A stretch of 49,758 bases of DNA from Clostridiaceae bacterium (GCA_016288315.1 JAEEYU010000046.1:1-49758), one strand, 5' to 3'. Counted from the stretch's first letter, positions 16,846 through 26,473 are shown. Notes: generated from the letters alone by a model not told the origin. Made by a program: numbers and translations.

Positions 16846-17447
16846 TTAAGATTGACAGAGTGATTATCGTAGAAGGCAAATACGATAAAATAAAGCTTTC
16901 GCGCTTTATCGACGCGCCGATTATAACCACCGACGGCTTCGGTATTTTCAAAGATAAAGAGCGCCAGAAAATGCTTCGCAAACTTGCCGAAAAAAAAGGT
17001 CTTGTAGTGCTTACCGACAGCGATTCGGCGGGCTTTCTCATCCGTTCCTTTATCGGCGGAGCGGTTGATAAAAAATATATCATCAACGCCTATATTCCCG
17101 ACATCATCGGCAAAGAAAAACGCAAAATCCAACCCTCAAAAGAGGGCACACTCGGCGTCGAGGGTATGAGCGAAGAAGTGATTGTCTCCGCTCTCCAGAA
17201 GGCGGGTGTTCTCTGCGAAAAATCCGACGGCGCCCGCGAAGAAATAACAAAAACAGATTTATACGAGCTCGGGCTCTCCGGCAAAAAAGACAGCGCCCTG
17301 AAAAGAGCGCAACTGCTTGAATATTACGGCCTTCCGTCAAGGATGCCCTCAAATCAGCTCGTTAAAATTCTCAACTGCATCACAACTCCTCAGGGGCTGC
17401 GTGAAGCGGTTCAATCAATGAAAAAAGGTGAGAATCAATGCGAATAG
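16842..17447 (+). CDS. rnmV: ribonuclease M5-like TOPRIM protein
   Basis: 201 residues. A TOPRIM fold is seen with the catalytic Glu in [10 protein letters not shown] (E11) and the acidic LTDSDSAG pair. The C-terminal half ([31 protein letters not shown]) matches the DUF4093 tail of RNase M5. The enzyme finishes 5S rRNA maturation in Firmicutes. It is usually next to ksgA; here it sits between holA and ispF, overlapping both neighbours by 4 and 10 bases. Some Clostridia carry paralogues with this architecture, so the exact role is a little less sure than the family. Confidence 0.85.
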   Translation: MIKIDRVIIVEGKYDKIKLSRFIDAPIITTDGFGIFKDKERQKMLRKLAEKKGLVVLTDSDSAGFLIRSFIGGAVDKKYIINAYIPDIIGKEKRKIQPSKEGTLGVEGMSEEVIVSALQKAGVLCEKSDGAREEITKTDLYELGLSGKKDSALKRAQLLEYYGLPSRMPSNQLVKILNCITTPQGLREAVQSMKKGENQCE

Positions 17448-17905
17448 GTCACGGCTATGATGTTCACCGCCTTGTCGAAGGGCGCGAGCTCATTCTCGGC
17501 GGTGTCAGAATAGAATATCAGAAAGGTCTCCTCGGGCATTCCGATGCGGATGTTCTTCTTCACGCCGTCTGCGATTCCCTGCTCGGGGCAGCCGCCTTGG
17601 GCGACATCGGCGTTCTCTTTCCCGACACATCGCCAGAATTTGAAGGCGCAGACAGTCTTGTTCTTCTGAAAAAAACCGTTGATTATCTTGAAAAGAACGG
17701 TTTCCGCCTCGTAAATATAGACTCAACCGTCATCGCCCAGGCGCCGAAGCTCAGACCTTTTATCGAGCAGATGCGCCGTAATATCGCAGACGCCTGCAAA
17801 ATCGATCTGTCCCTTGTCAGCGTCAAGGCAACAACAGAGGAAGGGCTCGGTTTCACCGGCTCGGGCGAGGGCATAAGCGCACACGCAGTCTGCCTCATCG
17901 AATAA
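17438..17905 (+). CDS. ispF: 2-C-methyl-D-erythritol 2,4-cyclodiphosphate synthase
   Basis: 155 residues, typical IspF. It forms the cyclodiphosphate in the MEP route to isoprenoid precursors. The zinc ligands are seen in GYDVHRL (D8, H10) and in the [25 protein letters not shown] segment, and the substrate segment near the C-terminus is [16 protein letters not shown]. It starts inside the end of the RNase M5 gene and is the last gene of the alaS run. No strong terminator follows; the next promoter begins 36 bases downstream. Confidence 0.97.
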   Translation: MRIGHGYDVHRLVEGRELILGGVRIEYQKGLLGHSDADVLLHAVCDSLLGAAALGDIGVLFPDTSPEFEGADSLVLLKKTVDYLEKNGFRLVNIDSTVIAQAPKLRPFIEQMRRNIADACKIDLSLVSVKATTEEGLGFTGSGEGISAHAVCLIE

Positions 17906-17940
17906 TCATTTGAATTTTTTGTTAATTATTGCATTATTGT

Positions 17941-17969
17941 TTGCACCACATACAAACCTGTGTTAAAAT
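17941..17969 (+). promoter_or_regulatory. promoter for cdaA-cdaR
   Basis: TTGCAC (17941-17946) and TAAAAT (17964-17969) are separated by 17 bases, ahead of the AAGGAAG site and the ATG at 18002. It is the only long gap (96 bases) between ispF and rsgA apart from 20155-20300. Confidence 0.65.
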
Positions 17970-18001
17970 AATCTTCAGTCTGAAAAAAGGAAGTCAGCTC
18001 T

Positions 18002-18880
18002 ATGAACTTCATTGAAAGCATCGTTACGGCGGCGCAGCAGACCCTGTCCGTTATTTCATCGTTCCACTGGTATGATGTTATCGACATTCTGTTCGTTGCG
18101 TTCATTCTTTATCAGGGCATAAAACTTATCCGCGAAACAAGGGCTTTTCAGCTTGCAAAAGGTCTTGTTGCCGTCGGCGTCGTCTATCTTGTTGCGAACA
18201 TAATCGGCATGAAGGCAACCTCCTTCATTTTCAGCCGTCTGTTTGCCGACGTCCTCATCCTTCTTATCGTCCTCTTCCAGCCGGAAATAAGGCACGCCAT
18301 TGAGCACATGGGCAGGGGATGGCGCTTTTTCGACCTGTTCTTTACTCAGGATGAAGAAAAAACCGGCGAAGCGAGAAAAGCGATTATCGAGATAGCCAAG
18401 GCGTGCCAGAGAATGAGCAACTCCAGAACCGGCTCAATTATAATAATGGAAGATAAAACAATGCTCGGCGACATTATCGAAACGGGCAAAATCACCGATG
18501 CCAGAATCACGCACGAGCTCCTCGGCAACATCTTCTTCCCCAACTCTCCTCTTCACGACGGTGCGGCAATAGTGCGCGACGCCAAACTTTACGCCGCCGG
18601 CTGTGTTCTTCCTCTTACCGATAACCCCGATATATCAAGCGAACTCGGTATGCGACACCGCGCCGCAATCGGCGTTACGGAGCAGAGCGATGCCGTCGCC
18701 ATCATTACCTCCGAAGAAACCGGAACAATTTCAATCTGCTACAAGGGCAACATCGAGCGCGGCTTTGATGAGGCCTCGCTTCGCACACGGCTTTTTGAGT
18801 TCTTTGAAGTTGATAAAACAGGCCAGGAAAACACCAAGGGTATTCATAAAATCAAAAAAATATTCAAGGGGAACAAATAA
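18002..18880 (+). CDS. cdaA: membrane diadenylate cyclase CdaA
   Basis: 292 residues. CdaA makes cyclic di-AMP from two ATP at the membrane; c-di-AMP controls potassium and osmolyte balance and is needed by most Firmicutes. Three N-terminal membrane helices lie within residues 20-95. The DisA_N catalytic domain follows with PLHDGAAIV (D186-G187-A188) and MRHRAAIG (R218-H219-R220). The C-terminal tail is Lys-rich. The stop codon overlaps the start of cdaR by one base, so translation is coupled. The frequent third gene of this unit, glmM, is absent here. Confidence 0.96.
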   Translation: MNFIESIVTAAQQTLSVISSFHWYDVIDILFVAFILYQGIKLIRETRAFQLAKGLVAVGVVYLVANIIGMKATSFIFSRLFADVLILLIVLFQPEIRHAIEHMGRGWRFFDLFFTQDEEKTGEARKAIIEIAKACQRMSNSRTGSIIIMEDKTMLGDIIETGKITDARITHELLGNIFFPNSPLHDGAAIVRDAKLYAAGCVLPLTDNPDISSELGMRHRAAIGVTEQSDAVAIITSEETGTISICYKGNIERGFDEASLRTRLFEFFEVDKTGQENTKGIHKIKKIFKGNK

Positions 18881-20154
18881 TGAAAAAGAGAAAATTTTCA
18901 ATATCAAAACTGTTCTTCAACAATAAATTCCTTGCCGTTTTCTCGCTTCTCACCGCCTTCGTCATCTGGCTGGGCGTCGCCATAGTCTTCGCCCCGGAAG
19001 ATGAGCGCGTCATTGATGATGTTCCCGTAAAAATCGAACTCTCACAGGCAATGAAATCTTACGGTCTCAAGGCATTCGGCGATTCCGACTACACAGTTGA
19101 CGTCACCGTCAGAGGCAAAAGATACAACGTCTCCAAAATGGCTCTGAGCGCACAGGATGTCGAGGTGCGCGCAAACACCGCCTTCGTCAATTCCGCAGGC
19201 AAATACACCCTTCAGCTTGTCGCTTCAAACGCCACCAACAGGGTGGATTTTGAAATCACCTCCCTCTCAATCGAGGTCATAGATGTCTATTTCGATGTCG
19301 AAAAAACAAAGGAGTTTGAAATCGACCGCAACGTCATTGCTCCCAGAGGCGTGGTTCCCGACGGCTACTATGCGGGCGAAATCTCCCTCTCCGAGTCAAC
19401 CGTAAAAATAACCGGTCCCGAAACCGAAATTGACAAAATTGTCGGCGTCAATGCAACCGTGAATATTGACGAGCCGCTCACCGCAACCGAAACAATCAGA
19501 TGCGCTCTCTCCGCTTATAACGCTTCGGATTCCGAGCTTCAGTATCTCACCTACCGCACCAATCAGACCGAGGTCACCGCAACCGTTCCCGTTTACAGAA
19601 GAGTCACACTCAACACGGGCGTTGAGTTTGTCAACTCGCCCGCAAGATATATTGCCGACCGCCTCAACTATTCCGTTTCTCCCTCAAGCGCCGTTTTCGG
19701 CGTTGCCGAGAGCAGAATAGAAGGTCTCAACGGCACAATTCCCGTCGGCACAATAGATTTCTCCGAAATCAATTCGCAGGAGACGGAGTTTAAATTCACC
19801 TTTGATTCCGAGTCCGCCGTGCTGATAGATGACAGTGTCAAGCAGTTCGTCGTCAGAGTAAACCCCGGAGCGGTTGAAAAGAAAGAGATTGAAATTCCTC
19901 TCTCGTCTGTTGTGTTTGAAGGGGCTCCCGACGGCTCCTCGCCGTTCCTCGGGCAGAATACCGTCACCGTTACGGTTATAGGCCCCGCCGCTTCGCTTGA
20001 TAAAATCGACACCTCCTCGTTCACCGTCAAAGCGGATCTTTCATCCGTCAGAAACGCAAACGAGGTCACCGACATCCCGCTCGCAATCACACTCAATGAC
20101 TCCGAGGACTGCTGGGTTTACGGCAGCTATTCAACCAAGGTCACGCTTCTTTAA
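18880..20154 (+). CDS. cdaR: YbbR-domain protein CdaR, regulator of CdaA
   Basis: 424 residues. An N-terminal membrane helix (about 15-38, FLAVFSLLTAFVIWLGVAIVF) is followed by a series of about four YbbR repeats outside the membrane, seen as recurring GPETEIDKI / GPAASLDKI motifs preceding a short VNIDEPL-like strand. CdaR binds the CdaA membrane part and tunes c-di-AMP synthesis. It is directly coupled to cdaA and ends at a strong terminator. Confidence 0.93.
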   Translation: MKKRKFSISKLFFNNKFLAVFSLLTAFVIWLGVAIVFAPEDERVIDDVPVKIELSQAMKSYGLKAFGDSDYTVDVTVRGKRYNVSKMALSAQDVEVRANTAFVNSAGKYTLQLVASNATNRVDFEITSLSIEVIDVYFDVEKTKEFEIDRNVIAPRGVVPDGYYAGEISLSESTVKITGPETEIDKIVGVNATVNIDEPLTATETIRCALSAYNASDSELQYLTYRTNQTEVTATVPVYRRVTLNTGVEFVNSPARYIADRLNYSVSPSSAVFGVAESRIEGLNGTIPVGTIDFSEINSQETEFKFTFDSESAVLIDDSVKQFVVRVNPGAVEKKEIEIPLSSVVFEGAPDGSSPFLGQNTVTVTVIGPAASLDKIDTSSFTVKADLSSVRNANEVTDIPLAITLNDSEDCWVYGSYSTKVTLL

Positions 20155-20171
20155 TTGTGAATAAGAATTAT

Positions 20172-20202
20172 GCGGCTGATTTTCAGCCGCTTTTCTTTTT
20201 TT
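20172..20202 (+). terminator. rho-independent terminator after cdaR
   Basis: An 8-bp stem GCGGCTGA/TCAGCCGC with a 3-base loop and a long T run (20191-20202, one C). It cleanly separates the c-di-AMP unit from the long gene run that starts at 20239. Confidence 0.9.
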
Positions 20203-20238
20203 GTCTTTTAATAATATATAAATTATTTATTAAAATTA

Positions 20239-20267
20239 TTGATAATAATAAAATCTTGTGCTATAAT
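20239..20267 (+). promoter_or_regulatory. promoter at the head of the 25-gene run
   Basis: TTGATA (20239-20244), a 17-base spacer and a perfect TATAAT (20262-20267). It is the only clear promoter in a non-coding gap before 42892, because all later gaps in the run are too short. Internal promoters inside genes cannot be excluded. Confidence 0.8.
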
Positions 20268-20300
20268 AAGCCGAATATTATGGGGAAGAAGGTGCATAAC

Positions 20301-21644
20301 TTGAAAAGATTTGTTTCATTAACGCTCGTCATTTCACTGGTCTGCGTTCTTTTCAGCGCCTGCAGCTTCTCACCTTTCAAGTCAACCGACTATCTTATGA
20401 AGCCGCCTGTCTTTTCAAACACCGATGAAGACCTTCTCACCGCATTCACCCTCGCCGCCGGTGAGAGCACGGTTTACTGCACGCCGCTCGGCGGCGATTA
20501 CAAATCGGCCGTCATAGTTGAAGATGTTGACGGCGACCGCATTGAAGAGGCACTCGTTTTTTACCGCCTAAAAAGCGGTCAGGGCACGGTCCGCCTGAAT
20601 CTGCTTGAAAGAATCGACGGCGAATGGAAAAGTGTCTCCGACTTCAGCGGCTCGGGCACTGCGGTTGACAGCGTCAGCTTCATCGACATTGAAGGCGACG
20701 GAGTCAAAGAGATATTCACCGGCTGGCGTGTCGGCTCCTCAACGGCAAAAGCCCTTTCGGTTTACCGCAGAAATTCCGACAGGCACAGCTATCAGGAGAT
20801 AATGAACGAAGCTTATTCGGCAATGAGCTGGGGCGATGCCGATTCCGACGGCGAGACGGAGATTTTGCTTGTCAACCAGACTTCAACTGTAACGGGCACG
20901 CAGAATTCAGCCAACCTCTTTAAATATTCGGGCGGCAAAATGAATCTCACCGGCAGCGCAAAGCTCGACGGCAATGTCAGCAGCTACGTCTCCGTCAAAA
21001 ATGAAAAAATTGACGAGCAGTCGCCTCTGCGTTTTTATATAGACGCCCTCAAAGGCGAAATGCTGATGATAACCGAGCTTGTTTACTGGAATGCGCAGAC
21101 CTCCGAGCTCGTCAACCCCTTCGTTGACGAGGTCACGCTTACAAATACGGCAACCCTGCGTTTTGAACCGATACCCAGTATGGATATCGACAATGACGGC
21201 GCAATAGACATCCCCGTCCAGACAGCTCTCAGCGAGCCGCCTCAGGGCAGCGACCTTCTTGTATCTTCAAGCTTTTACCAGACTGAATGGAAAAAGATCG
21301 CCTCAGACGGCGTAAATCTCATTACGGTAGAGAACTCGCTTATCAGCACAACAGGCGGATTCATCCTCAGACTCGACAAAGACTCTTTTGAGAGAATCAA
21401 CGTTGACGCTCAGAACGACAAGTGCTGGATTTTCAGGTCGATTGACGAGGGCGGGGGATTCACCGATTTGTTCTCGCTCCTCATAATCGATACCGAAAGC
21501 TGGAGCGATGAAATGGCAGAAAGCTACACCGTGCTTATGCAGACTGACGATTATTTCGTCTGCGCATACATTTCGGCAGCGGGTGTCAATTACGGAATGA
21601 CAGGTGAAAAAATAGCCGAAAGATTTTCACCGTTTAATTATTGA
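20301..21644 (+). CDS. lipoprotein with FG-GAP/VCBS-like calcium-binding loops
   Basis: 447 residues from a TTG start that has AAGAAGGTG 6 bases upstream. In-frame ATG 20280 and GTG 20292 are alternatives; the ATG lies only 12 bases past the -10 box. A signal peptide ends in lipobox FSAC (C21). The mature part has four Dx[DE]xD-type loops typical of VCBS/FG-GAP beta-propeller blades: DVDGDRIEE (near 75), DIEGDGVKE (128), DADSDGETE (179) and DIDNDGAID (294). No catalytic motif is seen. It lies 17 bases before a response regulator/sensor kinase pair and may serve as its outside partner, which is inference from position only. Confidence 0.8.
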   Translation: MKRFVSLTLVISLVCVLFSACSFSPFKSTDYLMKPPVFSNTDEDLLTAFTLAAGESTVYCTPLGGDYKSAVIVEDVDGDRIEEALVFYRLKSGQGTVRLNLLERIDGEWKSVSDFSGSGTAVDSVSFIDIEGDGVKEIFTGWRVGSSTAKALSVYRRNSDRHSYQEIMNEAYSAMSWGDADSDGETEILLVNQTSTVTGTQNSANLFKYSGGKMNLTGSAKLDGNVSSYVSVKNEKIDEQSPLRFYIDALKGEMLMITELVYWNAQTSELVNPFVDEVTLTNTATLRFEPIPSMDIDNDGAIDIPVQTALSEPPQGSDLLVSSSFYQTEWKKIASDGVNLITVENSLISTTGGFILRLDKDSFERINVDAQNDKCWIFRSIDEGGGFTDLFSLLIIDTESWSDEMAESYTVLMQTDDYFVCAYISAAGVNYGMTGEKIAERFSPFNY

Positions 21645-21661
21645 GAAAGAGTGGAACAGTT

Positions 21662-22366
21662 ATGAAAAAGGTTCTCGTCGCTGAAGACGAACAGGCAATA
21701 AGAGAATTTGTCGTTATCAACCTTCGCAGAAGCGGCTATGAAGTTACCGAAGCGTGCGACGGCGCTCAGGCACTTGAAGAGTATGAAGCCGAAAACGGCG
21801 ATTTCGACGTAGCCGTGCTCGATATTATGATGCCCAACGTCGACGGGCTCGAGGTCTGCAAACAGCTCCGTGCCAAAAACGGCAACATCGGCATAATCCT
21901 TCTCACCGCAAGAACGCAGGAGATGGATAAGGTCTCCGGCCTTATGATGGGCGCCGACGACTACATCACAAAGCCGTTCTCCCTGTCTGAGCTTGTCGCA
22001 AGGGTGGATGCCGTTTACCGCAGAGTCTCAATGCTCGCTCCTTCAAACGTTTCAAAAGAGCCCGTGAGCGTCATTGAACTCGGCGATTTCAAACTCAACC
22101 TGCGCAACAGAACCCTCTCAAAGCGCGGCGCATTCATAGAACTCACCCAGGTCGAATTCCAGATGATGGAATACTTCTTCACAAACCCCGGAGCGGCGCT
22201 TAGCAGAACGGATATTCTCAACTACGTCTGGGGCAGCGAATACTTCGGTGAAGAAAAAATAGTCGATGTCAACATCAGACGCCTTCGCATAAAGGTCGAG
22301 GACGAGCCGTCAAACCCCAAAAACCTCATCACAATCTGGGGCATCGGCTACAAGTGGGTAGTCTGA
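21662..22366 (+). CDS. OmpR/PhoB-family response regulator
   Basis: 234 residues. The receiver domain has the acidic pair ED (residues 8-9), the phosphoacceptor D54 in VAVLDIMMPN, the switch Thr in LLTAR and the Lys in DDYITKPF. The C-terminal winged-helix DNA-binding domain shows the family pattern LTQVEFQMMEYF, GAALSRTDILNYVWG and VDVNIRRLRIKVE. The ATG at 21662 gives the usual MKKVLVAEDE start. It is the partner of the kinase 25 bases downstream. Targets are unknown. Confidence 0.93.
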   Translation: MKKVLVAEDEQAIREFVVINLRRSGYEVTEACDGAQALEEYEAENGDFDVAVLDIMMPNVDGLEVCKQLRAKNGNIGIILLTARTQEMDKVSGLMMGADDYITKPFSLSELVARVDAVYRRVSMLAPSNVSKEPVSVIELGDFKLNLRNRTLSKRGAFIELTQVEFQMMEYFFTNPGAALSRTDILNYVWGSEYFGEEKIVDVNIRRLRIKVEDEPSNPKNLITIWGIGYKWVV

Positions 22367-22391
22367 TTATTTAATACACGGCGAAAGGGCG

Positions 22392-23843
22392 GTGAAAGCA
22401 GTGAAAGGAATATCAAAAAAATGGTTCTTCGAGGTTATTTCGATTATTTCCGTTCTTATGGTAGTCATCGGCACTGTTTTCATAGCAACAATCTACCGCT
22501 CATATTACCGCAGCGTTGAAACAACCCTTTCGTCATATTCCGGCAACCTCATCTCCTCCTATTTTTCACTTCGCGATATCGAAACGCCCGAAAACTTCAA
22601 TCAGAGCGCGCGCGAGTTCATTGAGAATTTCACCGGCGCCGACAAAATGGAGGCGTGGGTAATCGACAGGGCTGGCAAGGTCATCATTTCATCAAGCGGT
22701 TTTGAAATCGAGCAGACCGAAATGCCGGATTATAATATCGCCGCCAACTCCTCCGACGGTGAAGCGCTCTGGATAGGCAGAACCCCTCTGGGCGAAAAGA
22801 TGATGGCTCAGACCGCTATGATTTCCTCCTCGGGCGGCGAATATGCAGGTGCGGTCCGTCTTATGATTTCACTCAAAGACGTTGACCTTCAGTTAATCAA
22901 TATCTCCGTAATAGTCGTTTTATTCTGTATAGTTTTTCTCGGGCTCATCATTTTCGTCTCCACCCGCTTCTATTTCAAAACCGTCATCGGTCCCGTAAGG
23001 AACGTCTGCTCAATAGCCGAGAGAATAGCCGGCGGCGACCTCGACGCCAGAGTGGAGCAGTTCAATGACGATGACGAAATAGGAATGCTCTGCGAAAAGA
23101 TTAACGATATGGCAACCGAACTCGAATCGGCGGATAAAATGAAAAACGATTTCATCTCAACCGTCTCCCACGAGCTCCGCACCCCGCTTACCGCAATCAG
23201 AGGCTGGGGCGAAACCCTCCTTCAGATTGGAGCTACCGACCCCGTCACAAGCCGCCGCGGCATGGAGGTCATCCTCGATGAAACCGGCAGGTTAAACGGA
23301 ATGGTTGAGGAACTCCTCGACTTCTCCCGTATGAGCAACGGGCGGATGAGTCTGAATATCGAAAAAATAGACGTTCTCGCCGAGCTCGATGAAACGGTCT
23401 TCGCGTTCAGAGAGCGTGCGGTCAGAGAAGGAATTGAGCTTACTTACAACGTCCCCTCAATTCCCGTCCCCGCCAGTGCCGACGCATCAAGAATAAAACA
23501 GGTCTTTGTCAACATCCTCGACAACGCCATCAAATACAATCACCAGGGCGGCAGGGTTTCCGTTACGGCGGAAGTCAGAAAACCCAGAACACTCATTATC
23601 ACATTTACCGACAACGGCAGGGGAATTTCACCCGACGACCTCCCCAAGGTCAAAGAGAAATTTTACAAAGCCGACTCAACCGTGCGCGGTTCGGGCATAG
23701 GTCTTGCGGTTGTCGATGAAATAGTCCGGCTCCACAAGGGTGAGTTCAGTATTGACAGCATCCTCGGCGAGGGCACAACAGTAACAATAGAACTTCCGGT
23801 TGATGAAATACCGGATGACGAGGTTATAACAGATGAGCAATAA
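22392..23843 (+). CDS. sensor histidine kinase with HAMP domain
   Basis: 483 residues from a GTG start; a second GTG at 22401 is equally possible. Membrane helices lie at about 12-33 and 172-195, enclosing an outside sensor domain of about 140 residues. A HAMP linker follows, then HisKA with the phosphorylated His in STVSHELRTPL (H260) and the ATPase domain with N, G1 and G2 boxes (NILDNAIKYN, DNGRGIS, GSGIGLAVV). No PAS domain. It signals to the response regulator upstream. The lipoprotein at the head of the unit may feed its sensor domain. Overlaps the next gene by 11 bases. Confidence 0.93.
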   Translation: MKAVKGISKKWFFEVISIISVLMVVIGTVFIATIYRSYYRSVETTLSSYSGNLISSYFSLRDIETPENFNQSAREFIENFTGADKMEAWVIDRAGKVIISSSGFEIEQTEMPDYNIAANSSDGEALWIGRTPLGEKMMAQTAMISSSGGEYAGAVRLMISLKDVDLQLINISVIVVLFCIVFLGLIIFVSTRFYFKTVIGPVRNVCSIAERIAGGDLDARVEQFNDDDEIGMLCEKINDMATELESADKMKNDFISTVSHELRTPLTAIRGWGETLLQIGATDPVTSRRGMEVILDETGRLNGMVEELLDFSRMSNGRMSLNIEKIDVLAELDETVFAFRERAVREGIELTYNVPSIPVPASADASRIKQVFVNILDNAIKYNHQGGRVSVTAEVRKPRTLIITFTDNGRGISPDDLPKVKEKFYKADSTVRGSGIGLAVVDEIVRLHKGEFSIDSILGEGTTVTIELPVDEIPDDEVITDEQ

Positions 23844-24942
23844 ACAAAAAAACAAAAAAGAATATGTCGCCGTCGGCGGTCAGGCGCTTATGGAGGGCAT
23901 AATGATGCGCGGTCCTCAGGGCTCCGCAATGGCTCTGCGTCTTCCCGACGGTTCAATAGATGTTGAAATGAAGAAGTTCGTTTCAATCCGCAAAAAATAC
24001 AAGTTCTTCAATATCCCGCTTATCAGAGGCATCGTCTCTTTCATCGAATCTATGATTTTCGGCTACAACTGCCTTATGGAGTCCGCCGAAAAAACAAGTC
24101 TCGACGACCTCTCCGCAGATGAAAGCGACTCAAAAATCGACAAATGGCTAAGCGAGCACTTCGGTCCCAAAATGATGAACATAATCGGCATAGTGTCAAT
24201 GGTTCTCAGTCTCGGCATTTCCTTCCTGCTGTTTATGTATGCTCCCTCAAAGGCGTTCACCTTTGTCAATGAGAGATTGTTCGACGGCGGCATCCTCAAA
24301 TTCAGAACACTCTTCGAGGGCTTTATCCGCATAGTCATATTCGTCGTCTATATGGTTATAGTCTCAAAGATGAAAGAGATACACCGCGTCTATATGTATC
24401 ACGGAGCGGAGCACAAATCGATTTTCTGCTTTGAGGCAGGTCTCGACCTTACAGTTGAGAATGTCCGCAAACAGGGCAGGTTCCATCCCCGCTGCGGCAC
24501 AAGCTTCATCTTCCTTTCAATCATAATCAGCATCATCATTTCATCGGTGTTCGCACTTGTCTTGCCCGATTTCATTCTCAAAAGCACCTGGCGCTGGGTT
24601 GCCGTCAAGCTTCTCATACTTCCGCTTATTATGGGCGTCGGCTTCGAGTTCATACAGCTCGCCGGCAAATACCCCAACAAACTCACAAAAGCGCTCTCGG
24701 CACCCGGTCTGCTTATGCAGCGAATCACAACCGCCGAGCCGACGGATGACATAATCGAAGTCGGCATAGCGGCGCTCAAGGCGGCGCTCAACGGCGCACC
24801 CGAAAAAGAAGAAAAACCCGAAGAACCTGCCGAAGATAATACCACTCCCGAAGAACAATCCGCAGCAGGTGAAGAACAGCCCGCACAAGAAGCGGAACAA
24901 CCGGCGGCAGGCACAGAACAACCCGTTGATGATAAAGATTAA
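23833..24942 (+). CDS. DUF1385 (YqhQ-like) membrane protein
   Basis: 369 residues. The conserved start GGQALMEGIMMRGP is the hallmark of DUF1385. Several membrane helices lie between about 110 and 275 (MNIIGIVSMVLSLGISFLLF; FIRIVIFVVYMVIV; FIFLSIIISIIIS). A YMYHGAEHKSIFCFE and FHPRCGTSF pair suggests a metal or catalytic site. The function is not established. The last 50 residues are a Pro/Glu/Ala-rich acidic tail. DUF1385 next to prmC is a recurring arrangement in Firmicutes, as here. Confidence 0.88.
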   Translation: MSNKQKNKKEYVAVGGQALMEGIMMRGPQGSAMALRLPDGSIDVEMKKFVSIRKKYKFFNIPLIRGIVSFIESMIFGYNCLMESAEKTSLDDLSADESDSKIDKWLSEHFGPKMMNIIGIVSMVLSLGISFLLFMYAPSKAFTFVNERLFDGGILKFRTLFEGFIRIVIFVVYMVIVSKMKEIHRVYMYHGAEHKSIFCFEAGLDLTVENVRKQGRFHPRCGTSFIFLSIIISIIISSVFALVLPDFILKSTWRWVAVKLLILPLIMGVGFEFIQLAGKYPNKLTKALSAPGLLMQRITTAEPTDDIIEVGIAALKAALNGAPEKEEKPEEPAEDNTTPEEQSAAGEEQPAQEAEQPAAGTEQPVDDKD

Positions 24943-25786
24943 CTCCCTTCTCAGGTCCGCATCCCTGAAACTCTCACAAAGCGGAGTTGACAATCCGGAT
25001 GAAGAGACACGCATCCTCTTTGAATTTGCGGGCGGACCCTGCAAAAAAGAGCAAATCTTAAAAGGCATCGGCGAAACGGATGAAAACACAGCCGGTCGTT
25101 TCTCGGAACTTGTCAAAGAACGTCTGTCGGGCAGACCTCTTCAGTATATTCTCGGTCAATGGGATTTTTACGGCAATCCGTTTTATGTCGGCGAAGGCGT
25201 TCTTATCCCGAGAGCCGAAACGGAGATGCTCATTGACGAAGCGGATTCCTTCCTCAAAGGCACAGCGGGCGCAAAGGTTCTCGACCTGTGTTCGGGGACG
25301 GGCTGCATCGGAATAACCGCAGCCCTTCATAATCCTTCGGCTCAGGTCTTTGCCGTTGAAAAATCGGAAGATGCGTTTTTATGGCTTGAAAAAAATATTA
25401 ACAAATTCAATCTCAGCAATATCCGTCCCGTCAGGTCGGATATCTTCGACGGTGCGGGAGCAATCATAAAATCAGCCCCGTTCGACATCCTGCTTTCAAA
25501 TCCGCCTTACATAGCGTCGGATGAAATAGCAACCCTTCAGAAAGAAGTCGCAGCGGAGCCTCGCAAGGCGCTTGACGGCGGAAAAGACGGTCTTGACTTT
25601 TACCGGGCAATCCGCACGCTATGGCTGCCTCTTCTCAAAAAAGGCGCTCTCGTCTGTGTTGAGTGCGGCGAGGAGCAGACCGATGAGGTCGCCTCTCTGT
25701 TTTCGGATTGCTGTGATAATATCTCAATAAAAAAAGATTTCAACAATTTGCCCCGAACGGTTACGGCAAATTACCGAGGAGAATAA
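24929..25786 (+). CDS. prmC: release factor glutamine methyltransferase PrmC
   Basis: 285 residues. PrmC methylates the GGQ glutamine of peptide release factors. An N-terminal helical domain is followed by the SAM-binding fold (VLDLCSGTGCIGI) and the diagnostic NPPY motif (LLSNPPYIAS). The ATG at 24929, inside the end of the DUF1385 gene, gives the expected N-terminus MIKINSLLRSA. There is no obvious ribosome binding site, so translation is probably coupled to the gene upstream. prfA, its usual neighbour, is not in this window. Confidence 0.93.
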   Translation: MIKINSLLRSASLKLSQSGVDNPDEETRILFEFAGGPCKKEQILKGIGETDENTAGRFSELVKERLSGRPLQYILGQWDFYGNPFYVGEGVLIPRAETEMLIDEADSFLKGTAGAKVLDLCSGTGCIGITAALHNPSAQVFAVEKSEDAFLWLEKNINKFNLSNIRPVRSDIFDGAGAIIKSAPFDILLSNPPYIASDEIATLQKEVAAEPRKALDGGKDGLDFYRAIRTLWLPLLKKGALVCVECGEEQTDEVASLFSDCCDNISIKKDFNNLPRTVTANYRGE

Positions 25787-25789
25787 ACT

Positions 25790-26473
25790 ATGCTTTTGAA
25801 CTTACTGCGAAGCGGCGACAAACTCACTGCAATAATAGGTGTCTTTTCAAGCGTGTTTGTAGTGTTCTGCACACTGCCGATTCACGAATACGCCCATGCG
25901 CTTGTTGCCACAAAGCTCGGCGACAACACACCGCGTCTGCAGGGTCGCCTTACACTGAATCCGCTCGCACATATCGACTGGCTCGGCGCGCTTATGATTT
26001 TCTTTGTCGGCTTCGGCTACGCAAAGCCCGTCGGTGTCAATATGCGCAACTTCAAGCATCCCAAACGCGATATGATGCTTACCGCCATAGCCGGTCCTCT
26101 CTCCAATCTGATTATGGCAACAATCTTTATGCTCCTCAGATACGCTTTTATTGCGGCAACAATGAAGGGTGCCGCGGCTACGGTAATAACCGTTTGCATT
26201 TATTTCTTCTATTATGCCGCATACATAAACGTCGGTCTTGCGGTTTTCAACATCCTGCCCATACCTCCGCTTGACGGCTCAAGAGTTATCTCCTTCCTGC
26301 TCCCGAATAAGTATTATTTCAAATTCCAGCAGTATGAGCGCTACATAATAATAGCGATTTTCGCGCTCATCTTCTTCGGTATCCTCGACAAGCCCCTCGC
26401 CTTCCTTTCCGGGCTCATAATGCAGGGTATCTCGTTTATAACATCACTTCCGTTTTATCCGATTCTCTATTAA
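25790..26473 (+). CDS. site-2-protease-type (M50) membrane metallopeptidase
   Basis: 227 residues, mostly membrane helices. The zinc motif HEYAH lies in the first third (LPIHEYAHALVATKLGD), and the third ligand lies in FNILPIPPLDGSRV. Conserved GRLTLNPLAHID follows the first motif. This is the short M50B subclass without a PDZ domain, like YwhC/YdgF-type proteins. Such proteases cut membrane-bound substrates; the target is unknown. It is placed between prmC and scpA, as in several Clostridia. Confidence 0.9.
   Translation: MLLNLLRSGDKLTAIIGVFSSVFVVFCTLPIHEYAHALVATKLGDNTPRLQGRLTLNPLAHIDWLGALMIFFVGFGYAKPVGVNMRNFKHPKRDMMLTAIAGPLSNLIMATIFMLLRYAFIAATMKGAAATVITVCIYFFYYAAYINVGLAVFNILPIPPLDGSRVISFLLPNKYYFKFQQYERYIIIAIFALIFFGILDKPLAFLSGLIMQGISFITSLPFYPILY

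Noticed and set aside
20157-20300. Open frame extending the lipoprotein upstream
   Set aside because: It covers the cdaR terminator and the promoter at 20239-20267. The signal peptide fits the start near 20301.
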